In this document: positions 12,974 through 26,680 of the stretch, piece after piece
Numbering within the stretch: position 1 is the first letter of the stretch
Layout: every line of letters starts with the position of its first letter
From: Acorus gramineus
Taxonomy: Eukaryota; Streptophyta; Magnoliopsida; Acorales; Acoraceae
Length of the DNA: 64,000 nt
NCBI GenBank assembly: GCA_030737835.1
Contig: CM060849.1
Coordinates: 11,286,454-11,350,453 of the forward strand
Reading direction: 5' to 3'
Program-made: the position numbers and the translations under genes
The notes under the pieces: model-generated
The model's input: only the letters and a program-made list of their open reading frames with translations
Database searches by the model: none
What the model was told of the DNA's origin: nothing

Positions 12974-13987
12974 GAATATATACATGCATATCCAAGATTC
13001 AGAAAAGATAAAAAGTTATAGTCGGGGCAAAATATGGAGACGACCACATGCAGTGCTAAAGATGGAGGAGGTCCCTAAATAGACTTTTTGATATCATTTT
13101 GGATCTCCCAATCCAATGGCCATGTGAATCAATGGACCATATAGTACGTACACATCTAGAAAAGTAGTGGCCAAAAGCTGCAGATAAAGATCTTATCCTC
13201 AAACTATATATTCTGGTATACCTCATGTCATGTCTGAAAAGATCACCTGAGCCATTCAGTTCTTCCACAAGCGAATTGTAAAACTTTAGTTGGTTGGCTT
13301 TGATTTACTTCAAAGGGAGTTGATCCTCAGCTTTCATTTCATCAAATAAATTAAATGGGACCATGTATAATAAATTAAATGAACTTATTCCATTTAATGG
13401 ATTTTGGATTGTCTGATTAATCTAAGGGCATGAATGCTGGATAAGCCCGACCCTCATAGAAAAAGAAAAGAAAAGAAAAGTTGTGCTAGTAAAAGTTAAT
13501 TAACTGTGTCCGGATAAACTAACATAAACTATATTAATTCTAAGTGGGTTGGAATAATCTATCCATACCTTATATATATCCAAATATATAATTTGAAGTA
13601 AAAGTAATAATGATAGAATATAATTAAAAAATTCATCCTAACTGAAATTACTCTGATAACTATCTATCTTGGAATAGCAACCCATCATGAATTGGGTTAA
13701 TATATACTAAGATTAGATTAAAAAAATACAAAATTGTAAGCATTCCGTTCTTTCGGGTATGTAATTCATTTTACATAAAAATAAACATTTCATTAAACAA
13801 ATATATATATACTTTAAGAAAATTTTAAAACACGTTAATAACCACATAAATGAATACATACATGAATAACTAAAACCTCGAATGAAAGTCCTTTAACATA
13901 TAGAGTGTCATACCATTATTAGAATAGATGATGTACTAACATGAGTCTATAATAGACTAGACTAGAATTCCACATAAACCAAGTTGA

Positions 13988-14401
13988 TGTTATATATTGT
14001 GGAGTCTGATGATGTGTGCAGAGGATTGTTGGCGCAATGCAGGGTCGGATGGGGGTCGAGCTCTCCGCAGAGCTCGCGGGGATTAAGCTGTTCAGTCAGC
14101 TCGCGGGTCTGGGGGCAGTGCCTCCAGAAATTTTTTTTTTTGTGTCTTTCGTGTATTGACTTTTTTACCCTTAATGAGATGTCAGTATAAAAGAACATCT
14201 CATATTTTTCATTAGATTCTAGGGGTTTTTATCTTCACTGTGATCATTGTAAAAACTTCTCATTGATAGTGGATTGATCTCTGGTGTGCTCCGTGAACGT
14301 AGGCAAGATTTGTCGAATCACGTAAAATTTTTGTGTCTTTGCTTCGATTTATTTATTTATTTATTTTGATTGATTGCATCTCAAAATCCGAAATTGTAAC
14401 A
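13988..14401 (+). mobile_element. Solo LTR, 414 bp, with perfect 5-bp target duplication
   Basis: Begins TGTTATATATTGTGG and ends GAAATTGTAACA (TG...CA). GTTGA flanks it on both sides (13983-13987 and 14402-14406). It contains a TATA-like AGTATAAAAGAACATC and a GCTCCGTGAACGTAGGCAAG segment typical of the R/U5 part of copia LTRs. No internal domain is attached, so it is a solo LTR left by LTR-LTR recombination. Confidence 0.88.
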
Positions 14402-14899
14402 GTTGAGAGTTGTGCACACTGTGTTTTCAGTGCTGCTAACTGTAGGACTGGAACCGGATTATCCCTTTTTCTATTATTAGTGCATAGGGACCACCATGAC
14501 CTAAAATCAATTTTATAGATGACAGAGCCGAGTGCAGTCAGTGATGAACCCCACATAAAACAAATTAAAGCCCGGTGCACATATGTTTCAGGGGGCTTCA
14601 ACACTGCTATTTTTTTTCCAACCTATTCCAACATCCAAACAGGTTCTGTCGACAGGTAACTCTTTAGAGCCCGGTGTTTTGAAAAATAGGGTTGTGAATT
14701 GAAGTAGAGAAAAGGAAAAACGAGCACACAATTGTATGAGAGGAGATTTAATGTGATTGATCAAAAGATTGTCTACTACGTTCACAAAAAAAAAAAAAAA
14801 CCATCAAAAAAAAAAAAGGAAAAACATTTTCACTATTTTTCTTATAGATTACATATTCTATGATGGAGTAAAGATTTGAGTTTACCTGTCACAACCTTA

Positions 14900-15309
14900 G
14901 GCCCTCATTTGGTTTGAGAATAAGCCCAGAATAAGTAAAAATTAGTCAGAATAGTCCTAATATGGGTGTTTGGAAGACAGAAATAAGTGAGAATCTGTAT
15001 GTTATAATTAATTGGTATAAAGTGGTATATGAATTTCAGTCAATCGTTATTCAACCCAAAAAAATATGCAGGTTTACTGTTAAATCAACCGTTATCACAT
15101 TTTATCAGTCAATTGTCATCGTTTTTTCACCTTTTATAAACCTTTATCCACACCTTATTTGCATTTTATCCAAACAACAAAACTTTATTATTATCTTTCA
15201 CAATGAGAATAAATCAAAACACAACCAAACAAATAATCATTTTATCCTTATTTATAATAGAATAGTTATAAACATCTTAATAACTTAATTTTCTATTCAA
15301 ATGGGGGCT
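14900..15309. mobile_element. MITE with CCCTCATTTGG-type terminal inverted repeats
   Basis: Left end GGCCCTCATTTGGTTTGAG and right end CAAATGGGGGCTAG are inverted repeats of each other. The interior resembles the arms at 37857-38567, including a TGTTAAATCAACCGTTATCA segment and AACACAACCAAACAAA. No coding capacity. The superfamily was not settled. Confidence 0.65.
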
Positions 15310-16868
15310 AGGGTGACCATGATTTTTTTTTAAAGATATTGAAAACCATTATTGATGAAAGGATAGATTACTATACTGCTCCTTATTTAACACTTAAATT
15401 ACAGAATTGTTATTTAACATGATATTACACTTGCATATGAAAAGTTGGGTTGAGGGTTAGACTGCTGCAACTGTGGCAAAGTGTGAAAAATCTCCTCTGT
15501 TACAGTTCTTCCTTGATATCCAGAGATCGAAGCAGTAAAACATAAAATCCAACGTGATGAATGTTTCAAAGGCATTCCAAATGGGATATTATATTTTCAG
15601 AGATTTGATTTAAATATTAAAGTTTTTTTGTTATTATATTTATTAAAACTAGCATAACATTTTTTTATTATACAAATCTAATTTTTACTAAATTAGTTCC
15701 ATTGGAAATATATATATCATTGTTATGTTTAAAATGGAATCAACATTGAATATATTTAATGTATATTTAAAAATAATATTTTTTTAAGATATTAACTATT
15801 AATATTTATATGTTGTCCATTAATATTGATTGATTCAATTAATATTTGTTTTTATTTACTTACTATTTTTTTTATTTTAGTTGAGAATAATATTTAATTA
15901 TTGAAAATGCTTGTTTCTAAAAAAGAAATATTATTTTAAAATTATAGCGATGAAGATAGAGATTGGAAATTTATAATTGTTCATATGATGCTTTAAAATA
16001 TTTTAACATTTTTTTAATGTATCTAGAGTATATGTATATTTAGAGAACGGCACTGGGAAATGTTCATATATAAAAGCAAATCCACTTCGAGTCTAATCGA
16101 CCTTCTTCAAGTTCAAGTGGGCACCTTAAAATTATGGATAATATTAGAGATAAGTCCACATTTAACCTCGTGTGCAAATATTTTGATATTTCAAAAGTAT
16201 ATATTTCATGTAACAAATATATTTCTACATAAAATGAAGTATACATTTCAACTCTACTTTTATAATTCTTCTGCCTCACTATAATTTTAAGATATCGACT
16301 ATCCATATGTAGTGTTTTTGGTTAAAAACAACATGTACACTACTATAGATTTTCACGATTCCTTATAATCAAGTTTAACCAAAGCTATCCTAATGTTGTT
16401 TGAGTTTGGTTTGCCTTTGAGAGAAGCTTTAAATTATACTTTGGGTTGACACAATTTTATAAATAATCGAGGTTGAATGAATCTGTTCGCGAGCTGTTTG
16501 ATCTAATTTTTTTTTTTTTTGGTAGGCAAGTATTTTTCTATTTCTTTTAGTTAAACTCTTATTAGTAGGAGAAATTCTCTATAAACTTTACATAAAAATC
16601 ACTCCGTGGGGTAACTCTACCAACCGGTGAAGATGTGGTTTCATAAATAATTTGAGTTTATTAACAATACCATGATCAATGCCACTCACTAAACAATAGA
16701 TTATTATATATTATTATCATTTAATTGACCCATTTGGGTTTGAATTGAACAGTTAAATGTAGGATGGAGAATGAAATAGACCATATGCATATTGAGCGGT
16801 TGATAATTTAGCCAGTGGCAACATACCTACATAATCATCATTAGTTTAGCTGTTAATGACCATGGTTT
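15310..16868. other. Gene-free AT-rich DNA
   Basis: Low-complexity AT-rich sequence with no recognisable element or gene. Confidence 0.5.
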
Positions 16869-17281
16869 TGTTATATATTGTGGAGCCTGATGATGTGCGC
16901 AAAGGATTGTTGGCGCTACGCAGGGTCGGACGGGGGTCGAGCTCCCTGCAGAGCTCGCGGGGATCGAGCTGCCCGATCAACTCGCGGGGTCCGGGGGTAG
17001 CACCCCGAGAAAATTTTTTTTGGTGTCTTTCGTGTATTGACTTTTTTGCCCTTAATGAGATGTCAGTATAAAAGGGCATCTCATATTTTTCATTAGGCTC
17101 TAGGGTTTTTATCTTCGGTGTGACCATTGTAAAAATTTATCATTGGTAGTGGATTGATCTCTGATGTGCTCCGTGGACGTAGGCAAGATTTATCGAACCA
17201 CGTAAAATTTTTGTGTCTTTACTTCGATTTGTTTGTTTATTTATTTTGATTAATTGCATCCCAAGATCTGAAATCATAACA
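16869..17281 (+). mobile_element. Second solo LTR of the same family, 413 bp
   Basis: Colinear with the 13988-14401 LTR from TGTTATATATTGTGG to GAAATCATAACA. Its flanks are GGTTT (16864-16868) and GGTTA (17282-17286), a target duplication with one mismatch. Each copy has its own flanking duplication, so the two are separate solo LTRs and not the two ends of one element. Confidence 0.82.
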
Positions 17282-18702
17282 GGTTAATAGTGAAAAAAAT
17301 AATGTTCAAGCACTTTTAACTTTGTAGGGTTGTTCTTTTCCTCAATCTCTGGAAATATTCCCACTAATAAAGGTGTAATCATTGTGTGTATGTGTTGATG
17401 AACTAGAAGTCTAGAAGATATCTCTTTTTTTTATAAAGGTAATTCGAGAGAGTTATTTTTAGTTGTACTTTGGTGTAGTGGAAAAGCAGATGATCCATGT
17501 AGGAACAGTTTTATTTTTTTAACCATTGAACTGCATATGTTTTGTTTCAATTGGACTACCATCCTATATTCCTCCTGTTTAATAACTGTAGCATTTAAAG
17601 AACTGTTTGTAGTGGTGATACATCACTACTTGCTTAGAAGAGCATCTAAAATTATTTATTTATAATAATATTATATATTAGACCAAATAAATTTGGGAAT
17701 GTTTAGTAAATGATATACTGATATAGATGAAACATACATGTACACTATTTTGGTCCCAGACCAGTGAATTGACATCCGCAAGCAGCTGGAAAAATCTACC
17801 CTACGTGAAGTGCATATAATTAAGAATGGATATGATGACTCAATCAGTTACTAATGTGGCTTAACTTATTGCATCAGCCTCACATTTTTAACTTTGTGTC
17901 ACTATGTACCTTCTTGAATTGTATCGTTAAACACATACCACGATAGTACCACATCTCTGATACTGTGTGTCAAAGATGTGATGTTCATTGGAACTCACTC
18001 AAACAATAGACAACAAGGCCATAGCTTCTGTCCACACATATATTCTCATGTATACACACATATTCTAAGATATTTACCTACTCATGCATTCACAGATACA
18101 ATAAGGCTGTTAAACATGCAAATGCTGTATTTCGGATGCGCTTGGTTTGTGATATGAATAAATTTTCTATGACCAACTGTGTAATTCGTTATTGTATCCG
18201 TATCCATATCAGAACAATCAAATTTAAATTCAGATAAATATTTGAAATCTTTTAAACATTTTAGCAAATGAAAATATAATTCAAACATCTGATGATCTGA
18301 TATCTAAAAAGATAAATTACATAATTGATATCCAAAAAATGTATTGAAATCCAAAAATTAGGCACTCTAAAACAAATTTTGTAAGCATAAATCATTATAT
18401 GGACTATGGTTAAACATAGACAAAGTAACAAAGGGCTCATATTAATCCTAAAATATAATATATTAATATGAAAAGTTAATAAGAAATTAATAAAATATCA
18501 TATATTAATATTTTTTAGATTGGATTAAGTCATATACATTTCCGTTTTGAAATCTTTCGAATACAAATATTTTATTTCAGAAACAGATACAAATTTTTGG
18601 ATATCATGTATTTTCAAAATTTTTGGATATAGATATGTTAGTGATTTTTAAAATGTATTTTTATTTGTCTTGTAAGTTTGGGCTTTATGCTTGTAACTTT
18701 GG
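17282..18702. other. Gene-free AT-rich DNA
   Basis: No gene or bounded element recognised. 18170-18660 holds GGATAT/TTTGAAAT-rich sequence resembling 11130-11380. Confidence 0.45.
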
Positions 18703-19409
18703 TGTTAGGTTTTAGTCCCACATCGGATAAAAAGGAAAGTCTTGCGCACTATATAAAATGTAGTGGTTATAAAGTATTGTTTGCGATGGATGCAATGTGA
18801 CGCTTTGTTGGTGCACTTGGTAATCGTCGCTAAGAGCTGAAGCCTTTTATTTTTGGTTAACAGAGGAGATCGTTTTCATCAGATGCAATCTGGACCGTCC
18901 AAAAGGTGGATGCGTCAGATGCAATGTACACCATTGGATTGATCAAGAAACATATGAACTGATCAAGGGGTGCCATTGGAAGGGGTGCATCAGATGGTGA
19001 TCGATCTGGATCAGCGATCTTATAATTGATGATCCAATGGTCCAGATTAGAGGTGATTGGGCCTCATGGGATGCCTTGAAAGAGTGTTCCAATGTCAATT
19101 AATAGGCAACATTCCAACTATTCAAACCACTCCAAAAATCATCAAAGACTTTCTCTTTTTTTCCTAAAGTTTGTTCCAGTATTTGTTTTCTGTAGAACTT
19201 AATATTGGGGTCTTGGCTCACTTGGGTTCTTCATCAATATTCTGTTTACTATCGTCGGTGTAAACGCTGGTGAAAATTCACTTCAAGTTATCTTGGAGAC
19301 AGATTTTCAGTACCCCTGTGCACACTATCTGGTGTGGGTAAATATTGTCTTAAGGAGAGCGACTCAGTAACACGACTCAAAGGGTTCCATTCGGTCATCT
19401 TCTCCAACA
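18703..19409 (+). mobile_element. Probable copia-type LTR, solo or fragment
   Basis: Starts TGTTAGGTTTTAGTCCCACA, a common plant LTR opening, has a CTATATAAAATG TATA motif about 45 bases in, and ends near CTTCTCCAACA (TG...CA). Flanks TTTGG and AGATA do not match, so one end may be misplaced or truncated. No internal domain is adjacent. Confidence 0.5.
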
Positions 19410-22400
19410 AGATACATATATAGACTATATAGATATTTTCTTAAAATAATTAATTGACTTATCATTTCCTATCCATACGTACATAAATATTGTATTTTGG
19501 ATGCGTGTGGTTTATGATCGAAACACAAAACGCTTTCTGTGACTTACCAAATGACTTCATATTATAGTTTTCAAAATTAAATCAGAGTAGTTAAAAATTA
19601 GTTTTTATCACATTTTTTTCACCATAAAAATAATCGAGGTTTCATTTTGTTTGAATATAACCTTCTAATCTATATATTAAGTGAGCTTAAATCATGGATG
19701 CAGTTTGGTACCAGCAAAAGTAGCTCGCAACTTTTTGGCATTGGCATTGTTACACTCGGATGCTTTTGTAGGTATATTCATGTAGACCCCACACCACATT
19801 TATAAAAATCACTTAATATATATATATATATATATATATATACTCTATTTGTGTAAACTATATTATGGAAAAATATATATATTCAATTTATTCAAATATA
19901 TGTTTTTTTCTCAAAAAGTATGCATAATTAATTTTTTTTAAAAATGTATAATCTAAAAAATAAAATAAAATAAATGATTGCACGATTGACCAAGTATTAA
20001 TTTCCTTGGGCATTTTAGCTAAAAATGATTCATTTGTATCAACTAAGGGTGAGGCACCAAAAGGATGCTTTCATTGCTTTGCAATGCCCATACAAGGTAT
20101 GATTAATGAACATCATGTTAATTGGAGTCTTAAGACAGTTTTGTGATAGTCTTTTTTTCTTTTGGTTAAAGTTGGTAGTTTTAGCAGACTGACTTATTGA
20201 AGCAAAAATTTTCAGGACCAACTTTTGAAGACAATCTCATATTCAACATCTTTTTTAAAAATGAATTGATTTACCCCGGCCAGTATCATTTTTAAAATAC
20301 TCTAAATTCCTTCAGTTTGACCTTTTGTAACCTGAGTTTATAAACAATAATTTATTTATTTATTTTGTTTAAAAATCAAACTTCAAATCCTACCAATACC
20401 GTATAAAGCAGCCTATATATTTACAGGAGAGTGGTTAATTTGAAGACTTTTGTAAAGCACAAGTCCATTTTCAAGAAAAAGATGGACAACATATAGCTGA
20501 TTTTTTATTAGGAAAATATCAAGGATATTTCTATGTGCAACCTCATGTGCAGTTCTCATATGTCTTTATTTTTCTTAAATGTATATATATACTCATACAT
20601 CGAAGCATATATGTTCTTAAAATTAATGAATTATTTGAATCAACATGTAGAGTGGATCATTGATTCCTTTTTGAATCCTAACTATTCCATATTATAGAGT
20701 GGAGACGAATGTGTAAGAGAACCGGTATACTGATAGAGATAAATTTTTCCAAAGTCAAAAGAGCGATTGGGTTGCAAAAATAAAAGATTTCTGACCATCT
20801 CGTGTAACTATAACGAACACAAACTGGTTGAATGCAAAAAGAGAGGAAGAAGGTCTGTTGATTGGACTCCCTGTCTCCGTGGTATTCGTTTTTTTCTATA
20901 CCGCGTTCTGACCATATCGCACTATAAGACATAAAAAATTATATGTTTTACTCAACAAAATATATTCACCTCATTAGAGATTTGGAGGCTACCCACCAGA
21001 ATGTAAATGGGACTGTGTCACAACACCTTTTTTTAATTATTATTGTTAGATCTGGTTAGCTTAATAACACTCAATACTTTTTTATACTACTAGTATAATG
21101 TTATGATGCTGAAAAATACTACCACCGACTCCAAAAGTGAAAAAAAAAGAAAAAACAAATATATAATTACTTGAGAAGAGATTTATGTGGTTCAAGAAAA
21201 AAACTGCATACGAGTCAAAGAAATTGACAAGAGAAAATTTTACAATAAAAATTGCCTAGTCCCCCCGCGCTGCCGCTACCCTCGTGTTGTCCCCCCCTTC
21301 TCCTTTCTATCTCTCTTCCCCTCTCCCTTTCCTCTCTTTTTGCTTTTGTTCTTATCCCGCCATCCAAATTTTTTTTAAATTTTTTATATTTCATTTTTCG
21401 TACACTGCACTGATAGAGTATATATTGTACTAGAACAATATACACTATACTAGTCAAATGTATTGGTGGTTGGAAGACCGCATTTAAACTGCAGATAGGA
21501 CTGCAAAAATGAACTGAGTGTATCGGTGCACCCTATTATTATTGCTAACCTGTAAAATAATAGATAATTGTGAAAGGGTAACAAAATGGATAGCAAATAA
21601 ATATATGATTATCTGTAACATTTGATTGAATCCGAACCTCTTTTTGGTAGGATGGGAGAGGTACCTCTTCTTTAGTGAGGGTGCTTGAGTTCGAGTATTA
21701 CCGCCTGATGATAGGAGAATGTTTGATTTAAAAAAAATAAAATTTACCCACCAAAAAAATCATTTGATTGAAAATTTTCATGTCACATCCCGTGCCGCTA
21801 TCCACTCAAGAACTGGTGATGAAATGTATATCTTATATTGATGCCCATTGAATTGTAATTCAGTCAATGATTTACATTAAAATTTGCATTCATGAAAGTT
21901 TTGAATTCAAATCACATCATTACCTAACAAATAAAAATTGTATTTTGATTCAATCTCATACGCTATGTGACTAAAAATGTATTTAATGAACAAGATAATG
22001 TAAGAACAACCCCGTTTGCAATCTTCACGTTTTTTAAATTTTACTGTGAGAATATGTACTTTACGTAATGAAGCATATATATCTAATTATGAAACTCTAC
22101 TTGCAGTTGCATATAAGGATTGCGTGTAATATTGTCCATTGTACAATGATCATTGGGACAAGATATATATTCTTCTACTAAAAGTGTTCGGCATCTGGTC
22201 TCTCTGCTCCAAAAATAAAATAAAAAATGGATGTTAGAGTTCTCCCTGACATGATTCAAATGCATTTCTATTTGAAAAATGTTATACTCAATCTCATTTT
22301 CAGCCTTACATGCAGTTCCCATCATTTATTTATTTTTTAAAAAAATATTATATATCATTTAGTGAGGGGTGTGATTTTATTAAAAAATGAATTATATATT

Positions 22401-22451
22401 TCAATGAATTATACGGACTCATTTATAAAAGAAAATAAATTATAACGATAT
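19410..22451. other. Gene-free DNA
   Basis: AT-rich with a TA microsatellite at about 19820-19843, a pyrimidine-rich patch at 21258-21370, and a short-repeat tail with CTGAGTGTATCGG at about 21503-21530. No supported gene. Confidence 0.5.
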
Positions 22452-22680
22452 AACTCATTATAGTAAGTGCAAATAGCTAGTGAGATATATAAGACTATAA
22501 ATAAAGTTGTAAAATGGACCGAGTGTAACAATGTTCTTTACATTTAGTGTTTAAAAACTTTTCTACCTAGCTCATTATAGTGAGTGTAGATGGCTAGGGA
22601 GATATATAAAACTGTAAATAAAACTATAAAATGAACTGAGTGCAACACGTTCTTTACATTTAGTGTGTTAACAAAACTAT
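22452..22680. repeat. 117-bp tandem duplication of a short AT-rich repeat
   Basis: Two units start near 22453 and 22570 (CTCATTATAG), each running through GAGATATATAA, a GAGTGTAACA or GAGTGCAACA motif, and TTCTTTACATTTAGTGT. Related GAGTGTAACA motifs occur elsewhere in the window. Confidence 0.85.
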
Positions 22681-22779
22681 AGAACCATTCAAATCATCAG
22701 TTCATCACCTCCTCCCTCCTTTGGTAATGTATGTATTAGAATCTTTGATATATTTCTAGTTCACGTTCGCAATATTTAA

Positions 22780-23434
22780 TGTTGGTATTTTGACCAAAAT
22801 ACACAATTCAATGTTTCATAATGAATTGTAACCTCCTTGCATGAATTATAACTTCATTATAAATGTTTAATTTCAACATTATATAGGTGCTTTATTGTGG
22901 AACGTTTTGGTCTTTTGAAACGTTCAAAACTATCATATTGCTTTTATAAGGCATTTAATGAGAATTACTTGGGAGCACCTATGTGTTGTGAATGTATATA
23001 TATAGGGCTTATGCATTCTCATTACATATCACACTAATAAGTTTTCATCTCCACCATCAAATACAAAATAGTGAGAGGTTGTGTTCATCCAATATTCTAT
23101 TATCAATTTCTAGCTATTTCTTTGATCTGGGCGTCTGAAAGGATCGCAGTCTGTTCACCGTGGTTCTTCCGTAGCTCGCACCCCGGAAGAACAAAACCTA
23201 TTGTGGTCGTATCTCTCAGTGGTAGGAGCTATTGAACCCTGTGCGTGAGGGGGCCTTATTCACCGAGGACAGAGTGTCTTCACTCGCTTCCACATTTCCG
23301 GATAAATTTTCTAATCTCTTTTATTATATATTTTAGAGCATGCATGACTATATATATATTTGATGTTTATATTCATGATGTGATGATTATAAGAATTTGC
23401 GTTTAGCCTAATTTTTTGTTTACCACGCACAACA
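22780..23434 (+). mobile_element. Left LTR (655 bp) of a copia-type element
   Basis: Runs from TGTTGGTATTTTGACC to CCACGCACAACA and matches 26681-27333 in the same orientation with only a handful of substitutions and small indels. A TATA box (GTATATATATAGGGC) lies at about 22994. The bases just inside the right edge do not form the usual initiator-methionine tRNA primer site. Confidence 0.85.
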
Positions 23435-26400
23435 ATCTCGATGAATTATTACACAAATTCTTATATTTGAAATGAATACATGCTAATATAATTTTATTAT
23501 ATTTGAGATGATGTAAAATATGCTTGTATTTGGAAAATATGCTAGTATACAAATTTTAGTGATCACACATATATATTGATTAGTCATTATACTGAATAAA
23601 TAAATCTGTTCATGGCATGATCACATTACTGCATGCATGAAATGTGGACGTTTTATTAGTGAATGCATTAAACGTATGATTTTTTATACGTTTAATTGAT
23701 TTCATAATTGTATGCATTTTTTCTTGAATTGAGTATTTTAGAAATCCAATGGTCATATATGCTAAGACAATAATGACACAAGTGATTGAATTTAAAAAAT
23801 ATATGCATTACAAGTGACAACACGTTATTCCATGTGCAATTATTTTCAAGATCTTTTATAATTGCATGCAAGAAATGATAAACGTTTGATAGGGTCAAAA
23901 TGCATGGGTTTTGATTTGCAACTGAAACTTTAATCACATGCGGGTGTCATTTCTTTCGGTTACTATTCTTGTCAATTTAAAAGCCTCATGCACCGTATGA
24001 ATTAGTTAGCATTAACCTTACAAACACATGTTGGTGGAAGTTATTGTGAGCCATCCATGATAGTATTTAAAAATAAATAATATCATATATGCAGAGATCA
24101 TATATATATATATATGTATGTAGTACAAGTGTACAACCAGTGTCTATGATTATTTAATATATAAGGATCTCGATAGCATTTTTTCTAATTTATCTATGAA
24201 AATATGTCTTATATTCATGCAATTTTAATGTGGGGGAGTCTCAATTTTACTATACATGCAAATGTAGTACTACATATTTTTACTGAATGTGTGTGGCGTG
24301 GCATTCTTATTTTCTCTGAAAATTATTGAATTTAGATATATTAATGGCTGGGTCACTAATTTTGATCGTTTAAATAATAATGAGTGCATTATGTGATTTC
24401 CATATGACCATTATTATTTTTTGTTGTTTTCATTTTTGGCAGTTACACAATTAAAGTTATTATTTCAATATGAATATGATATATAACTTGATTAATGACT
24501 TACTATTTATGTGAAGTGCATCTTTCCGTTTTATAACAATTACAATTAGTGGCATGAGGAAATAATTATTTAAAATATTTGTTTATTTTGTATGAAGATA
24601 ACATGGCAGGTGGTTTTTTATATTTGAGTGGGCATCAGCGAACTTTATCCTGGAAATTCTCAATTCTTTGCTATGGGGATTTCAGTAGAGCCTATTCTTC
24701 ATATCTGTTGAGCTATTAGAATCCTATTATATGAGGTTATTGGAATTCTCCTCATAATATTATATATGGAATTATAATTATTCTGGACTTATTGGCATTC
24801 TGGATTCTTTCATATATGAAGCAAGCGGTCTACATATTCTTCTATAGATATCATAGTATGCTGATTATCAATTTATGTGACCATATTATCTTATACCGGG
24901 ACTTCAGATCTTTTGGTGCTTATTATCATATTGGGTATTCTGGTTTTATGATGCACACATCATGGATCGATATTATCTGGCTTCTATATTTTTTCATCAG
25001 TAAAATAGAAGAGTTATAAGGTATGTGATTAAATACCATTTGATTTTAATCATGTTCACATGCTAATAACTTGGTCAAATGACATTTTTTAGATATCCAT
25101 GTCAATGTGGGGGTTTAAGTAACCTATATGTTAATAGGATAAATATGACCATATATATTACGGAAATTATAAGCATGTGATTTGTGGTGGAAACTGATAT
25201 AGCATATAATATGGTTGCCATATACGTTTCATCTAATTGGCATATATATATATATATATATATGAACATTTATTAATTGTAATATTTGTTTCGTTATTAT
25301 TTCATAAGTGATAATCTCATGCGTATATTCATAGAGTAATTTGTGGGAGACAAATTTCATTCTCAAATATATTAGATTAATGAACAAGATACGCATTGCA
25401 TCTTCACTAAGATGATTAATGAAATAATGAAATGAAGTTGGATGTTATTTCAGCCAAGATATATTGTATACTATAAAGGGCTAGAAATATTAGAATTATT
25501 TATTAGTAAATATTGCACTTCATAAAACATGCTATATTATTATGTGATCGTATGTTTATGTGACTATGATGAGTATAATTTGCATGCATGCATGTCTCAA
25601 GTAGTCCCTAAATGTGGGTGATATATCTGATATATTAGAATTATTCATTGCAGTATTTGTGAATTTACAAATTCATAAAGCATGTATATATTTCTCAAAT
25701 TATTTTTTTTAGTCTTTAAATGTGGGGGTATTTTGTGAAAATAAAATATTACAGTGGTAATTTATATACCCTAAAATGTGAGGGAAGGCATATACCTCAT
25801 TAATTAAAAAAAAAATTGAGAGAGAGACTACAAAATATTGGGACAAGAAAATGTCTAGACAACTATAAATAAAATTTGAGTTGATTCACCTTATATCTAA
25901 AGGAATATAACTCAAGTTTGTGAGGTTGCAGAGAACTTCACTAAAGGACTTGCGAGATGACTCGTCCTTAATATCGAGACCGAGAGGGATATGGGTTAAG
26001 CCTATTAAATAATTACCTGCAGTGGGCTCCCTACCATTGTGATTGGAGATCCCATGAAGATGGTTTTCAAGGGGTTAACGAAGCTGTACGGGTAAACTTG
26101 TGAGTACTGTAGAGGAAAAACTCCTCTAACCCATCCCTATGGTAACAGTGCTAACTGTAGTGGAAGTAGGTTGAGCTAATGCTCTTAATGGATTCAAGTC
26201 CTTTTCGGACAGGGTGTGGTCCATGCAGGCACCCTGGAGAACTCACCTATATGAGTGCACGGACGTGGGGCCGCGTTCTTTGAGATTTGGGCTAAATCTC
26301 TAAAGCACTCAAGAAAGGATACGAGCACATGGCCGTAACGTGCTACCCCGCAGAACATGACTCATATCCTGTACCGTGTGTGTGATCAGTGAAACCGGAC

Positions 26401-26680
26401 TAAAGGAGTCGAGTTCAAAGACTTAGTCTACTCAGGCTTCTCCGGGGGATATGGTTTACACTAAGTGAAGGTTCAAACCCAGAAGGTACCTTCACCTATT
26501 ACATGGTATAAGACGCCCAAAATTATTTGCTTCCATTCCAGATCAATTTGTTTCATCCCAGATTAATTGTTCTATCCTAGATCAATTTACATCCATTCCA
26601 AATCAATTCATTCCAATTTCTCAATTTTATCTATTTTACGTTATAACTGGGTTTATTGTGTGTTTTGGTCAGTGGGGGAT
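23435..26680 (+). mobile_element. Decayed interior of the copia-type element
   Basis: About 3.2 kb between the two LTRs, mostly AT-rich and non-coding. TGTGGGGG-type motifs recur at about 24229, 25105, 25612 and 25721, and GTGGGGGAT lies directly before the right LTR as polypurine tract. A TTAGAATTATT...CATAAA.CATG block near 25490 recurs near 25638. Only the end of the polyprotein is recognisable (separate entry). It is a large deletion derivative that cannot mobilise itself. Confidence 0.65.
25915..26060 (+). pseudogene. Relic of the copia polyprotein C-terminus
   Basis: With stops ignored, 25923-25960 reads VAENFTKGLAR, and the following bases give a degenerate RDMGLSLLN. This matches the usual copia ending of the form ADPLTKGLxR...RGMGL at the end of RNase H. 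Stops and shifts show it is dead. Confidence 0.5.

Noticed and set aside
13988..17281. A single LTR element with 2.5-kb interior
   Set aside because: Each LTR has its own flanking duplication and the sequence between lacks a primer site or polypurine tract.
21640..21750. Possible SINE with a GAGTTCGAGTATT box B
   Set aside because: No box A, tail or target duplication could be found.
24792..25019. 75-codon open frame in the copia interior
   Set aside because: AT-rich, hydrophobic by composition, no family match.
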